Shown piece by piece: positions 44,736 through 57,614 of a stretch of 64,000 nt of DNA. The DNA comes from Udeniomyces pyricola (taxonomy: Eukaryota > Basidiomycota > Tremellomycetes > Cystofilobasidiales > Mrakiaceae), in NCBI GenBank assembly GCA_039545295.1, contig BCIK01000008.1, forward strand, positions 946,487-1,010,486. Direction: 5' to 3'. The notes beneath the pieces were generated by a model. It was not told the DNA's origin and made no database searches. It saw nothing but the letters and a program-made list of their open reading frames with translations. Position numbers and translations under genes: made by a program. Position 1 is the first letter of the stretch, and each line of letters begins with the position of its first letter.

Positions 44736-47713
44736 ATGTCTGACATCGGCCTACTCTCTCTCAACCGACTCGCATCGCCCACCAAGTCTACCTTCCCGTC
44801 ATCAACCGCCCCCTCAGTCCCAAATCCGACACGCTCAAGTACTTTGCCCATCGACTTTGCCAACCCGTTTGGCGGTCCCTCGTCCGAGCCCCGACGCAGC
44901 TCGCCCTTCCCACTCACACCCCTCCATGGCCAGGTGACCCACGAGCACCGTCCAAGCTCTACGCGCATTCCCTCTTCAACAAGTCAGTCGGATCTGCTCC
45001 GGCTGCCCTCGAATATCAACGACTCACCTCTGCGCAAAGAGCGCCTGCTCTCCAGGTCCAACTCTTCGCCTCGACCCCGTCGAAGAGTAGCCCAAGCCAG
45101 TCTCGACCTCGGCGACTCGACTCACACCAAGTTTGATCTCAAGGTCGGTGACGATGAGAGACGAAGGATGAAGCGATGGATAGCCGGTTTTGTCGTCATC
45201 AACTTTGATCTTGATATCGGCCCAGTTCTAGAACGCTCGATACCTGATCGACGCTGGCACGTTGGCGTTGGAGAGAATATGTTAGTCGCCCCCTTGCTAC
45301 CGGGCGACTTCATACGTCGCTCGTACAGTGACGACTTACCTCTCGATATCGTTCATCCATCGAGCCGACGAAGCATCGACTAATCTACTGCATGATGCTT
45401 CACATCTCTGCCCGGCCCCTCCCGCAGCGCCTTTTCCTCCTTTCCAGACACTACTCTCTTCAACGAGGGACAAACCACCTGGAGTTACAAAATCAATGAC
45501 GAACGCAAGAGTCCTCACTCAGCCCTCGATCAACCTCGACCCTCAGCCACGTCCTTTACAGAATTAACGTCCTCCAACGGCCAAGCTGCCGAGGAGCTCA
45601 ATCCCAACGGCGGCGAAGGAGGGGGCTTAGTGGAGGGGCGTTTGTTTGGCTACGTCCTCTTTCTCCAGCGTCGCGACAACACCGTCAAGCGGGGTTACTT
45701 CCAGGTGAGGCTATAACACCTTGATAGCATCGGTAACGATGATGATACTGATTCAACCAGGCTGAAGATGCTGAGAATACTGAGAGTGCTGACGACGGTG
45801 TGTCTGGTCTCGCGCGTGCACAGAAATCGCTTGTCCTGCTTTCGCCACTTCCATACCCTTCCTTATTCATCGATGTTGTTAGCTTTCTCGCCCCTAGATT
45901 CTTCAAGGATGGTCCCGCTGTGCTTGCCGCTGCTTGCAAGCAAATCGCATCATGGTTAGATATACATATTCCTCGGCGCAGCCCATTCGCTCCAGAATTG
46001 TCGATCGTCGTCACCCATCATTGACATTCTGTACCGTCACGTCTGTGTGTGCTTTCTTGCTTGGTTTTTCTTTGTTGGTACCCATCGCAGGCCTGCACCT
46101 TCTCCCTCTGCATCGCTATCCCTTCCCCTCTTTGACACCACGTTTCATGTTGAGCTTCCGACAGCCAACCAGTCCTCGCAATTCGCTCGGTCGATTCCTC
46201 CAAGCCTTGACGTAGATCCACATACATATGTGAGCTCGTTTGATTCGTTCGAATCCCTCTTTTGACATTCGGTCTTCGATTTCGCAAGCTGAGTTGATTT
46301 CCTGTTGTGGTCGCCCAGATCTTAGCGTCGTTACCAAAAACCCCACCGTTGCGACTTCTCGCGCATGTCCTTCCTTCACTCTGGCTCATTTGGGAATGTC
46401 TCATCATGGCTGAACGTCGGTTCAAATCTCTTTTATCGCTTTGACGTCTTTTCGTGTTCAGCTAATCCCTGGCTCTGCTTTGGCTCGATCCTATGCAGCT
46501 CTACTCGTCATTGCCCCCGATCCAAAATCTTGCTCCGAGCTCGTTTGGTGGTTGAGGGACTTTATCCGACCGGTGAGCTATGACTTTGCTGTCAAGATGT
46601 CTGGATAACGCTGTATGTTCAACCTCATATGCATCTTGTTTCTTGCTCGATCCGCAGCTACCTCCTTCGGGGGACATCCGACCTTATTTCCATATTCATG
46701 AGGCATCTTTTCCACTCCTCGTCAACTCGCATCAGCCTCCCCCTGGCACAATCCTCGGCGTGACAAATCCTTTCTTTCGACAGGCATGCAGTCACTGGCA
46801 GCATGTTTTGTCTTCGATCAACCGGGTGGACGCAGCGTAAGTTCCGGCGAGAGATGTATGCATACGATCTTGATTCCTCGAGCTCGTCAGATTCAATCTT
46901 GACGTTCAAATTCCATCCAGGCCCAAGATGGGACAAGGCTCTAATAGCCGCGCGAACGCTCTGGCCAGCAAGGGGGACATTCCCAATGGGTTCAAGTCGA
47001 AGCGCAAACGGCAAATTGACAAAGATCCAGCCTTGCTCAAGCGTCTCGAAGCCACCGTTTTGGCTGGGAATGGAGAAGGTGGGTCCTCCTCTACTTGCAC
47101 TTGAATTGCTGGACCTATGTCCAGTTTCGCCTCCATTGTACAAACTTGGGTCCACCAGCTGACACGTCGTTTGCCGTGCGTGGATTCCTTCTTTTCATCT
47201 GTACAAGACGTGGCTGCCAACAACGAGCTTCGCTTCCATTTTGCCGGTTTGACGGAGAAGTTCCTCGTCCCCTTAAACCGTTACTTTGGCTCGCTGATAC
47301 CGACAGACCTGTGAGTGGACGTCATATCTTCAACGAAGCCGATGCCTATAACGATATTGATCTAAAGCTGAGCCCGAACCGGATTCGACATCTTTCGCTT
47401 TGTCCCCTGACGACTTGACCAATTCAGCCATCCCGATGGAAACAACAACCTTCCCCCACTCAAGCCTTTCTCTACCCCAGCGTTCCTAGCTTCCTTGAAG
47501 TCGCACGGGCATCCCTTGACGTTTCGAAGCAAAGTTGCCGGCGGAAGCGGGAGTCAGGCTTTTTACGCTGAGTGGCTCAAGAGTCGGCACTTTGGAGCTT
47601 GGCTTGCCCGTCGATGCGGCGAAGCGGTTGAAGAGATGGAGAAGCGAGCGAGAGCGGCTGGGTGGCAGGGTCCTACAGCTAGAGGAGGGGCTGTCGGTTA
47701 TAGGCCATCTTGA
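44736..47713 (+). CDS. DENND6/FAM116-like DENN-domain protein (predicted Rab GEF)
   Basis: DENND6 proteins activate Rab14-type GTPases in endosome recycling and adhesion in animals. The fungal role is inferred. A Ser/Pro-rich N-terminus of about 140 residues leads to the longin-like/uDENN part: MKRWIAGFVVINFDLDIGPV, then after an intron IAFSSFPDTTLFNEGQTTWS, GRLFGYVLFLQRRDNTVKRG and YFQ. Core DENN: KSLVLLSPLPYPSLFIDVVS, APRFFKDGPAVLAAACKQIA, DTTFHVELPT, LPSLWLIWECLIMAEPILVL, APDPKSCSELVWWLRDFIRP, IRPYFHIHEASFPLLVNSHQ and GTILGVTNPFFRQACSHWQH. dDENN: LLKRLEATVLAGNGE, FAGLTEKFLVPLNRYF and SQAFYAEWLKSRHFGAWLAR. About nine exons. Start at 44736 (MSDIGLLSLNRLASPTK); stop at 47711-47713. Confidence 0.88.
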
Positions 47714-48233
47714 AGATCTCATGTACATGAGCACCAAGAAACACCACGCTTATGCGAGTCCTTGTAGATATCGCTGATGCGCTCGATCATGGAGATGAAA
47801 CCGTGCATATACGTCATGGTGGCAATTAAGCACAGTGGACGTTTAGCGCTACACTAGACTGCGCATCGTTGAGAGTGACGGTTGATCGTTATGATCTGCT
47901 GAGCTGAATGTATGTACGAGGAACCCAAGGCATGTATACACCCAACAGTCATCAATTCCGCACTGGGTTGTCATATATCAAGGGTAATGACAACACATAA
48001 AGACGATTCGAATCGATGATATCGAGGTGTGACCCAGGTTGGGCGAGATTAAGCTCGCTTGTTCTAGACCCGGCCGCGGTGAACCGTCTGCGACATTCCA
48101 GTTTCGAACTGTTCATTACCGAGACCTTGCTTCTCTCTCTCGCCTTGCTCACCTCTTTCCCCTCTTACGATCGATATCCTTACACTGGCACGCGCTTTCA
48201 TCCCCCTACCACCCCCGCGACAACATTCACAAC
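47714..48233. other. Intergenic region upstream of the alpha/beta hydrolase
   Basis: About 520 nt with the hydrolase promoter. No gene or repeat was noted. Confidence 0.5.
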
Positions 48234-50781
48234 ATGTCTGAGCACAAGGAACTCCTCATTCTCATTTACCTCCACGGATTCAAGGGTGATGACTCGACCT
48301 TTAACAAGTTCCCAGTGAGTCGCCTAGCGGCTGAGACATCTCCATCCTCCTCCCCCCCCCTCCCCCCCCTTCCCAATTACGGCTGTATCTTTGCGCGTCT
48401 TCACGCCTCATCTTCCTGCCTCACATTCTGACCCTTGCAAGCATAGAATCCGTGATAGTGCTCTCGAGCTGGACAGCCGAGACGTCCGGTGCTCTGCGAG
48501 AGCTCAAACGTACAGCTCTCAGGCCTGAGTTCTGACGTCCGTCTGTTTCGCTTGTCATGCTTACTCCACCGCGGTGTAAACCTTGTGTAGGAACGATTGA
48601 ATCACATCGTCCAAGAGACGGTTACCTCGACGGGTACCGAAGTCGAGTCTGTCCTCTTCCCAGCGTACGAGACCAAGGGCGACTTGGTGAGTAGGTTTCC
48701 TTCCCACGTTGGTTAGTTTGTCCGTCCAACCGATCCGGTGGCTTAGGCGCATCCTGCCTTTGGCCGCACGTCATACCTAGATCATCGCCGTCGACAGGTT
48801 CGTCGACTGGCTTGCCTCGCTTGTCATTGCGAAAGAAAGCGAACGAGGTGGTATCAAGGCCAAGGTCGTTCTCTGTGGTCACAGGTAAGATTTGATCCGG
48901 TCTTGTCAGTTGTTTTAGCCATGTGAATCACCGACCGCAGGGCTTACCAGGATGCTCTGGTCGGCAATCTCAAACACAGTATGGGAGGTCTCCTCGCCGC
49001 TGATGCGATGCTCAACATTGCGACCTCGAGGCCCGACATCAATTCTTTGCTTTGGCCCAGGATCATTGGGCTTGTTTGCTTTGACACTCCCGTACGTGAC
49101 CGAGCTCTTCGGGGCGCATCCGAATAGTAGTCAGATCCATAGCTTTCTGACTCGCTTGCGACCCTTGCACTTCATTCCATATTCCTCCTTCGGATCCACC
49201 TCTTGTCCATCCATCAATCCTATCAGTTCCTCGGTCTGCACCCCAACGTCTTCAAAAACACCATTGCCAAAGCCACCTCCCACGCTCAGACCGCTCGAGA
49301 CCTCGTCTCGACCATCGGTCTCGTCGCTCCTGCTATTCTCTCCTATGCTTGGGGCTCCAAGACTTCCAATGCCCAGCCTCAGCCTACGCGAGAGTACGCC
49401 GACCCCTTCTCGGATGCCAACGATATCTCAGGCGGCGACGCTCATTTCCAAACGAGGCGAGCAAGCTCAGCCAGCCACGCTACTCCTGCGACCGAGGAGG
49501 TCGTCGCAGCTGACACCCAGCCGACGCCCAAGCTTGCTCCGGCTGGTAGCTCTTGGACTCGATACAGTACGACTGCCCTCTACGGCCTCGGTGCTGCTGC
49601 CGTTGCAGCCGGAGCCGCTGGAGCGTATAACTTGAGTGGCAAGGGTCTGACCTGGGCTCAGGTGGGTTTTCTTTTTTTTTTTCTTGCTTACCGCGAACAC
49701 AACTCATATAGCCAAGATGAGCAGGACTGACGCTCGACCGATGTGTTGCCATTTGGGCGAACAGGATCACATGAAGTACGTCGGAAACCTTTGGGACGGT
49801 CCTCAGATGAAGTCACGACTTGAAGGAATTCAAAAAATGGTCGATGAGGAGGGTATCGTCTTCCGAAAGTAAGTCCGCGGCATGGTTTCCCTGTTCTGAT
49901 TCTTCTCGTTCACCCCCTTCCTTGAAACTTGGAACTCGTGTCTCGTGTCAACCTCACTCGCAATATCAGTGACTAATGAACTCGAAATTGGCCACCCACC
50001 TCAGCTTTTACACGCTTCTCCCACAGGTCAAGGGACAACTCTTGCCGAGAACGTTCTGCATCCTTCCTCAGCCTGGTTCGGTCACTCGAGGCCTCTGGGT
50101 TTCAACCAAGAACAGCATCGCTCAGGATGAGATTCAGGCTCACACCGAAATGTGTACGTTTGGCTTGCATTACTCGCGTTGTTTTTGGGCTTGGTTCATA
50201 GTGGGAGGGCTCGTCTCTGAACATGTCTGACCTGTTCACCTCGTCGCCGGCCTTGGTCTCTTTTATTCTGTTCTCCAGTCGCTCCTTTGTGCAACGACAA
50301 CTACTACGAGCTCGGTCTTCGTTCGGCCGAGTCTGTTGCGCTTGCCGTTTCGCAGTCTGTCCGTCGGGATGCCGAGTCGCGCGGTGAAATCGAGACGACC
50401 CAGGCTAAAAACCGACGATCATCAGTCGCTTCGACACCTAACCTCGGTGGCTCGTCTCGACTTTCCACCAGCTCGGCTTCGGGCACTCGCCGCAAGTCTC
50501 AAGTCGAGCAAGATGTTGAGAAATCGCTCCACATCGGTCAGTTTGGAGCGGCAGCGGATGAGGAGTACGAGAGGAGGAGGAAAGCGAGCGAGCTGATTGA
50601 CATTGAGGAGGTTGGGACTCCGACCGGCGAATCGGACGAGGAATCTCTACGACGAGAGACTCAGTTCAATGCGTTCGCCTTTGGAGACAAGCTTCCCAGG
50701 GAGAGTGACGAGCTCAAGAGGAGCATGAGCCCGGATCGCAAAGCGGGAGGCGCCTCTCACGAGCGATTGGTGTCCGTTTAG
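48234..50781 (+). CDS. Fungal alpha/beta hydrolase with lipase-type GHSMGG motif (DUF676-like)
   Basis: Serine-hydrolase fold. The start MSEHKELLILIYLHGFKGDD has the oxyanion-type LHGFKG. Next FNKFPERLNHIVQETVTSTE, VDRFVDWLASLVIAKESE and KVVLCGHSMGGLLAADAML. The nucleophile Ser codon is split by an intron (GGT CAC AG/T ATG GGA GGT). Then GLVCFDTPFLGLHPNVFKNT. A small-residue hydrophobic segment (YGLGAAAVAAGAAGAYNLSG) may be a membrane-associated helix. Later exons read DHMKYVGNLWDGPQMKSRLE, YTLLPQVKGQLLPRTFCILP and NDNYYELGLRSAESVALAVS, with His in the C-terminal half available for a triad. The tail is disordered and ends ASHERLVSV. Substrate is unknown; lipase/esterase or protein-handling roles are both possible. 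One intron has a C/T run near 48351-48369. Confidence 0.8.
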
Positions 50782-52779
50782 ACGTTGGCTTTGGTCGACG
50801 ACTGCTTCCAGTACCCAGTAGGCTCTATTATTTGTTTTTTTGATTGATTGATTTATATATATATTTGCTTGGTTGTCTTTCTTCTTCTCTTTTGGTTGTT
50901 TCGTTCCTTATCCCTCTTCATCATATCGCGTGTTTGCCTCCTTCACCCTCCTTCCTTTTACTCTCTACATTTTGTCTCATACCATTCCTACCGCATCAGT
51001 GTTTCGCGCGCGCGCGGTCCTCTCAGTTTTTTGATCTTTTTCTGTCGATCTTTCCTCCTTTGTCACCTTCTTTTTCCTCTACGTTGATGTGATGTTCTGT
51101 ACGACTTTCATCCTGCCGTGTGTCTCTCTTTGCTCTCCACATTCGACGCGAGTGCGTAGTTGAGTCGAGCTGTTTCAAACTGATATCAGGTCATGACAGT
51201 ACAGGATCCAACGTCGACTACTAATAGTGTGCTGATGACGAATCGGTCGTTGACATGCGTACGTTGACGTCCTTTGATTGATCAATCTGCTTATTCTACA
51301 ATCACAGTATCGTGAGATTACGAGAGCCCATCGCGGTGCATGTGATGCTCCCGCGAAGTCCTCGCTGCCCTCGCTATATATGATGATAGATTGTTTATAA
51401 GTGGCGATCGATCGACCAAAGCTCAGCGCTGGGCGCCATGCATGTGATCATGTCTTCCCTGCCCATTGATGATCATATCAGTCTACGTTTGATGAGATGG
51501 ATGCTTCACATCGCTTCACAGTGATCACTGTTGGTGGTGTCATCGAGCTTCGGGCGCGCGTCGTACGCATTGCGAGCGGGTCGTGCCATCATGTCAGTAA
51601 ATGAAAATGAGAAGAGGGACGTGACCGATAGGAGAATTAAAGCTTCGGGGGGGGGGGGGGAGAGGATCAGGTCGAAGGTTGTACGTTGGATTGTACTGGC
51701 GTTAATGGAGGATTGGATGTTGAATCATAGACGTTGGACGTACGTATGAGAAGTTGCTGGTCGTAGGCATATACCCTGATCGATGGGCAGGCCGGACCAG
51801 GCCGGACTGGGGTTGAACGTTGATACGTCGATGGAAGCGAATATGAATGACGGTAAAAGAAGGAGAACATGTCGGAGAAGGTCAGACGTCGAGCCGCTTA
51901 TGGACGGAGTGATCGAAAGTCAAAAGCTCCGACGGCCGCGGTCAGTCGGTCAAGACCGACGAGGTAGATGAACCGATGAACGATGTCGATCATACATCGA
52001 GTTGTGTTCGTGGAAGATGGATGATGCTGCATGATGCATGCAGATAGTATGACATCAGAAGGGCGAGAAGAGGTCGAGGAGATGGAGTCATGTGGGATGG
52101 ATGTACATACACATGATCGTATATATCGATATGAATGGGAAGGCCTGCGCGAAGGGATCGAGGGGGAGAGTTTGTTGGCGAGACTTGTAGATGGATGGGT
52201 GTCGCGTGATGAGACTATACATGATATAGGTGATATACGTAATGATATACCTGATGAGACATCCTAAAATAAAAAGCGGACCGGCGCCGATCATGGACGG
52301 ATGCCGTTGACGACGATCAAGGCGAAAGATTGACTGGACGAAGGGCCTTTCGCCCCCTCACTCTTTCCAACGTTCAGATCGCTCCGCCTCTGCGGGCTTG
52401 TTTCCCTTCCTATAATCTATCATCTTTTTTTTTTCTTTTCATGTTGTCCCTTGGCCTCCACCCATCATCATCCCATCCGTCCACACATCCTCGCCATATC
52501 CTCGCCCCATCGCTTGCCTAGGCTTCTATACAACATTAAACCCAAACTGTCAGCTCCTACATCTCATCAATCGATTTTCATCCATCCTAGTCTCGATCTC
52601 CAGAAAATCACAGCTCACACTGCCCTTCTGCTGTCAGCATCTGCAGCTCCGTGCTCCTAAACTCGCCACGCCCTGCAATCTCTTGCAGCCCCTCCCGGCC
52701 CCCTCGAACTTTTCCCATCTCTATCGAGGACCCCCCCCCCTTCTCGACTTCAACCTCGTTCTCTACCTCCTCACTAGCC
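50782..52779. other. 2-kb gene-free region upstream of a Clp1-like gene
   Basis: Longest non-coding stretch in the window. Its left 300 nt (50820-51090) is the pyrimidine-rich 3' flank of the hydrolase gene and ends in a 12-nt alternating CG run (51005-51016). The rest holds TGATCA/GATC-rich words, a 14-G run (51647-51660), GATATA-rich sequence near 52215-52255 and a 10-C run (52731-52740) just before the next ATG. Open frames are short and unlike known families. Confidence 0.6.
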
Positions 52780-54236
52780 ATGATACTTTCTCGACACCAC
52801 CGCTCATCATCCCACCCTTCATCCAGCCTCTGCCCAGACCTCGACCTCATCGAGCAAGACAAAGAGAATCACGCTTCGGCCTCAGTTCAACGACCCGCCC
52901 TCGCGCCCGCACTCGCCCGACAAGCCCGCAAGGGAAAGGCCAAGTCTTCCCTCACGTCTTCCTCTGCCCGCCATCTTCGCTCTCACTCCGTCGCTTCTAA
53001 CACCCGTCGCGCAGCCACCAGGCAACTCCTCAGTCCATATGCTCGACCTCCTATTCACCCACCCTCCGATGAGGTCACTCCTCCTCCAAGTCCCGAGAAG
53101 CTTCGCAACACCAACGCTACCGGAACCGAGACTTGCTCTATCACGGGCGCGCGAACCCTAGCCCAAGGAAGCTCAGGCCCAGTCGTCTACGACCGAGGTA
53201 AGGCCTTACTTCCCTTGAGTCTGCCGAGACCAGGACGGATGGCCTACATCGATACGGAGTCGGTCGAGGGAATCGAAGGCGTGGTAAGTTGGTTCTTTCT
53301 TTTTTCCCTTTGATCTTGTTTGTTTTTCGATCTATACTCTTTTCCCTTCGACTGCGTCATCTCTTTTCTACTCATCCACGTTTGGAAGCGAACAATCCGC
53401 TGACTTACTTGGCTATATATTTCCATGCACAACTAGCCTTTTATCTACGTTCAGGAACGACTAGCTGCTGAGGGTCCCAACCTCCTCCAAGCCGCCCTCG
53501 CCGCTCGGCTGTGCCATCCGACTGGACACACAAGCCTCGCTCCACCTCTACCCAATACCCTCACGTTCGAATTCACTGCCCAGCGACCTGCATTTACACC
53601 TCGCATTCCGTCTATGTACGCCTCGGGTCCCGTACCACCCAACTACTGCCTGGCCGTCCGTAGAACGCCACAATTCCCTACCGCTTCTTCGCCCGCTACG
53701 GCTGGTACTATTCTTCCCGTACACGACATTGTCTACCGTACGGCATGCGCCCATCTTCCACCTATCCCTTCACGCAGTCCATTGCTTGCACCCGAGTGTC
53801 TTCCTGTCATTCATCTAACTCTGCCCTCGCCATCGACGTTGCCAACTCTCAACACATTCCTCTACACCCAGCGAACCGACATCCTCCTCTCATCTCTGCT
53901 CGATGTACCGACTGGTCACCTTGGATCGCCAACTCCTACCTCGAGAAGCGGACTCACGTCTGTCATGGCGTCCAAGGTCGAGCTGGAAGGGTTGATGGAC
54001 CGTGTTTCGAAGGTTCATGGTGTTTGGGCTAACACCTGTTCGCTTGGTGTTGCCGGTAAGTACCCAATTCTTCTCCTTCCTCAGAGAAACCTGTGTGTTG
54101 TATAGGACTGACCGGCTTTCCATCCTTTCTCCTAACAGATCCAAACCTGTGGAAGGCCCTAGATACGGCCTGGGAGGTTCTTGTTGGGGCCATTGCTATT
54201 GTTCAAATTCGATCGCCCAGCGCTACTGTTGTTTAG
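52780..54236 (+). CDS. Protein resembling basidiomycete clampless-1 (Clp1)
   Basis: Three exons. The N-terminal 150 residues are Ser/Arg/Pro-rich (LIEQDKENHASASVQ, ARKGKAKSS). A conserved-looking core follows: LLPLSLPRPGRMAYIDTESV, splicing to ERLAAEGPNLLQAALAARLC, then YCLAVRRTPQFP, TILPVHDIVYRTACAHLPP, FLYTQRTDILLSSLLDVPTG, ELEGLMDRVSKVHGVWANTC, SLGVADPNLWKALDTAWEVL and VGAIAIVQIRSPSATVV. I associate the HxVW...LGV...LW..LD.AWEVL ending with Clp1, a regulator of clamp formation and filamentation after mating in Coprinopsis, Ustilago and Cryptococcus. This is from memory of the family and needs a search. No catalytic motif is visible. Start 52780 (MILSRHH) is preferred; an in-frame ATG at 52651 would translate through a C run. 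Confidence 0.5.
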
Positions 54237-54684
54237 AGTTCTCCCGCATGTTTCTTCGTCTTTGCATCTCGAATTCATTATATCTTTTTTTTCCTCGACA
54301 GTTTGTTTCCCTCTTTCCTTGGTATCCCTTGACTCTGTTTTTCTCCAGTTGTTCCTGCTTCCCACCAACTTCTCCAGCGCTTCGTGTTTGATCCTTCTTT
54401 TCACTCGATACGACCCCACCCTTTGCTTTTTCTGCTTCATCAACACGTTCCGTCACCTCAGCTTCTCTTGCATAAGTCAGCTTTCTTTTATGCCGTCATC
54501 ACGATGTTCGTTGCTCAATGCCACACCTGACCTTCTATAATATACACCTGGCACTGTGATCATGAAAAGAAAGACAGAGAGAATGAGGTACACGTGATCT
54601 CGTCGAGAAGTTGTGTGCTGTGTAGCTTTCGCCTTGTGAGTATTGGCTGTACAACATCTCTCTTCCTCAACTACGCGTCGGGCC
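54237..54684. other. Intergenic region between Clp1-like and REEP-like genes
   Basis: About 450 nt. The first 240 are pyrimidine-rich (3' flank of the Clp1-like gene). The remainder includes the promoter of the next gene. Confidence 0.5.
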
Positions 54685-57185
54685 ATGTTTCTGCTAGGGA
54701 CGGGTCTTTGGTACCTCGTGTAAGCCCCATGATAAGCAATGGCTGCGACCAGTCCACCAAATGACATATACTGATCAACGTTTCTTTTCTCGTATAGGCT
54801 GGCTTTAAATGTCTGGGTTCGTTCGTTGGGTGTTTCGCAGATATCGCCTTCGTCAAGACTGTGCTAGATGTCTAGGCTAACGATGCGGACCGCTCTCTCA
54901 CACTTATATCATCATCCAACAGGAGAGTCACAAGATCCTCAAACCAGCTCGACATGCGACTCGGAAACGTTCTGCTCGACCGCGGAGTGAACGCAAGCGG
55001 GAAATCGAGGGCCAACTCGCGTTGTGGATCGTCTGGCTTTCTTACACCTACCTCGAGACCATCTGCGACCGCACGTTGAGCTGGATCCTTCCGTTTTACG
55101 ACGAGATCAAGATGCTTGTTCTCATTTGGATGCTGTTCTCTCGTACTTTGGTGAGCGCACACACGGTCTTGTCGGATTTCAACTGGTGACTTCTCGCTTG
55201 ATCATCGGTCTAACCCGTTTCCGGTCTTGTATGTGGTACCCATGACATCGTCCTTTGAACAGGGATCAAAACCTATCTATCTCCATCTCATCGCTCCTAT
55301 ATTCGAATCACTCGACCGTCCTTTTGAACTCACGTTCTCGCTCTTCTTTGAGATTACCGAAGCCACCCTTTGGCTTGTCACAACCTCATTTCAATCCACA
55401 CCTCGCCTGCTCCGATTTCTTCCTCGATTCGTTCGCCAACGACTCCTTCGAGAACCCGAGAGCAATACTTCAACCGCACATGATGATTCAAATTCAGTGG
55501 TCTTGCCAACTTCTGCGCCCTCATCCGCAGCGGACGTGCCTCTGACCCCCCGCAGCCTCGCCCAGTCGGTTGTCAGCGAGGCTCGAAAGGTTTACGACGA
55601 GATTCGTGCCAGTGCATCAGCACCGAGGCCTCTCACTCGAGAGGGAGCCGGAGCAATAGGCGTAAGAGATAAGCGGCTAAGGACAAGGAAAATGATCCTC
55701 GAGCAAGAGTCGCGTAGGAGGGAGGAAATCAATCACGTCGGAAAGGTAGCGACTGGTCTAATGCCTGAAGATCAGCAGGGGCCGGCTCCGTCTTTGGTAC
55801 CTCGAATGGCACCGAATACCATCCCTGCCGCTCAGTCTAAACCTTTCAAGCCATCGTCCGTCACGCTTCGCGCCCAAGTGGCGACCCAACAACTTCAACG
55901 GACTGCGCAGGGGCTATCTAACGTCCACTCCAGCCATCTGCCTACATCCCTCCCTATCATTTCATCCCCTTTATCCCGCACTCAGCCTGGACATCCATCC
56001 ATAGCAGCAGACATCGTTTCTTCGACATCTACTACGAACTCGGCGTTCTTGACCGACACGCTACCCTCTCCCCGGCTTTCTCGACTGGCCGAGTCCATGG
56101 CCGCAGCGCAAAGTCCACACCAAACTTCGTCTCGGTCGGCCACTGATGTCCCGACGACGCCTTCCCTGCTCCCCATCACTACCCATTATCAGCCTCTTGC
56201 TCATGTTCAACCCGATTCGCCTTCAGTCGCGACTCTCCCTCAGAATTCTCTACATCACTCGCCACTGATTGGTCGTCCCGACACTCCAAACTCCCACCGA
56301 CGCACAAGCGGTCCGGGCTTATCCCCAGTTTCTCACCCAACATATTTACCACCCACGCCTATGCCCCCAGGCTCCTTCACCACCCGTCCAGATGACCTGA
56401 CGATGCCATCGAACAAACGCAAGCCGAGTTATTCCGGCGAAGATGACCGGTCTGCGACCCCTCCCCTAGTCGATTCCCCGCCGAGAAGATCCCTACGTTC
56501 GACCCCTGCTCGAAAGGCGAAATCCAACGCCAACCTGGCTCTTTCAGCCAAGAAGAAACGTGGCGTCGATCCGTCGAAAACGTCCATTGAAGGGCGGAAG
56601 CGAGTCAAGTTGGATCTCGAACCGTCGGAGGGAAGTGACGAGAAAGAGGAGCCAGGCGAGACTCCTACCGCGATACAGGAAGACCGTATTCCCCAAGCGG
56701 ACGTCAAATTTCAGCCCCAATCCTCGTCCAGCCAATCAAAGTCTCCCGTCATGGCATCTTCAGTGGAGTCATCAATTCTGCCTGTGCGGCGCACGCGGGC
56801 ACGGATCCCTACCGCACCCAAACCTGTCATACCCGACTCGAATCACCCTGCTATCGCTTCCAAGACCCGTAGCTCTGTCTCGTCGGCTGCTCTTGACTCA
56901 CTTCGTCCAATACATGCTGGAATAAAAGGTCCCGCCGTCAAAGTCTCTGGCCCCTCGCGGGCTGTTGGAATGCCAGCGGCGAGCAAGGGTGTTACGGCTT
57001 CGATTCCCCGGTCTAGTACCCGCGCGATGCGTGATCGCAAGGGAGCCGTGGCTACCGCTGCTGCTGCTATCGAAACCGCCTCGGCAGTTGATTTGGGCAA
57101 AGAAGATGGGGCCAAGGCGAGAGTAGGGAGGACGGCCCTGGGTTCTGGACCCTTGCGCGGCCGAGGACGAGGACGGGGTAAGTGA
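54685..57185 (+). CDS. TB2/DP1/HVA22 (REEP/Yop1) family protein with a long disordered C-terminus
   Basis: REEP/Yop1 proteins are ER hairpin proteins that shape tubules or keep ER off mitotic chromosomes. The domain core reads EGQLALWIVWLSYTYLETIC, DRTLSWILPFYDEIKMLVLI and WMLFSRTL, then after an intron GSKPIYLHLIAPIFESLDRP, matching the family's membrane hairpins and the YxKFIxPxL-type end. The N-terminal exons are uncertain: MFLLGTGLWYL at 54685 and AGFKCL fit the family's GTLYPxYxSFKxL start, but the second donor could not be resolved. The last exon (from about 55261) adds some 580 low-complexity residues with basic patches (KRKPSYSGEDDRS, KKKRGVDPSK) and an Arg-Gly tail ending RGRGRGRGK. 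Typical REEPs are under 300 residues, so the tail is unusual. Confidence 0.78.
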
Positions 57186-57614
57186 TTGTGAGTGCTGGCT
57201 GTATGTATCAATGTAGATCTTGCCGAGAGACGCTGTTGAGATCTGTTGTTTCATTGTTACTGCTATCGAGGTGCTGAGGATGCGTTGATGCGAACAAGAA
57301 GGAACACGTCAACCGAACGGTTAGCAGAGCATCAACCGTGCGCGCCTTGAGGCGGAGTACAACGTGTGTCCATGAGCATTGAGATGATGACCTGGGATGA
57401 TGGTTTATGAATGCTGGATGATGACCGATTCGTGTAGCTGTATCCTACATGTATGTGTGTATAATACATATAACGCATGCAGTGCGTGTGTATCGACGTG
57501 CATGCACAGCTAAACGTGGATGGGTCTTGAGTGGATTCCGGTCAGTCGCGTCGTTTTGTCCGAACACCGACCAACACCATTTAACCTTGACTCTCCATCG
57601 TTCCCTCCCCCATC
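57186..57614. other. Intergenic region upstream of the THO7-like gene
   Basis: About 430 nt with ATGATG and TGTGTATA words. No gene is seen. Confidence 0.5.
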
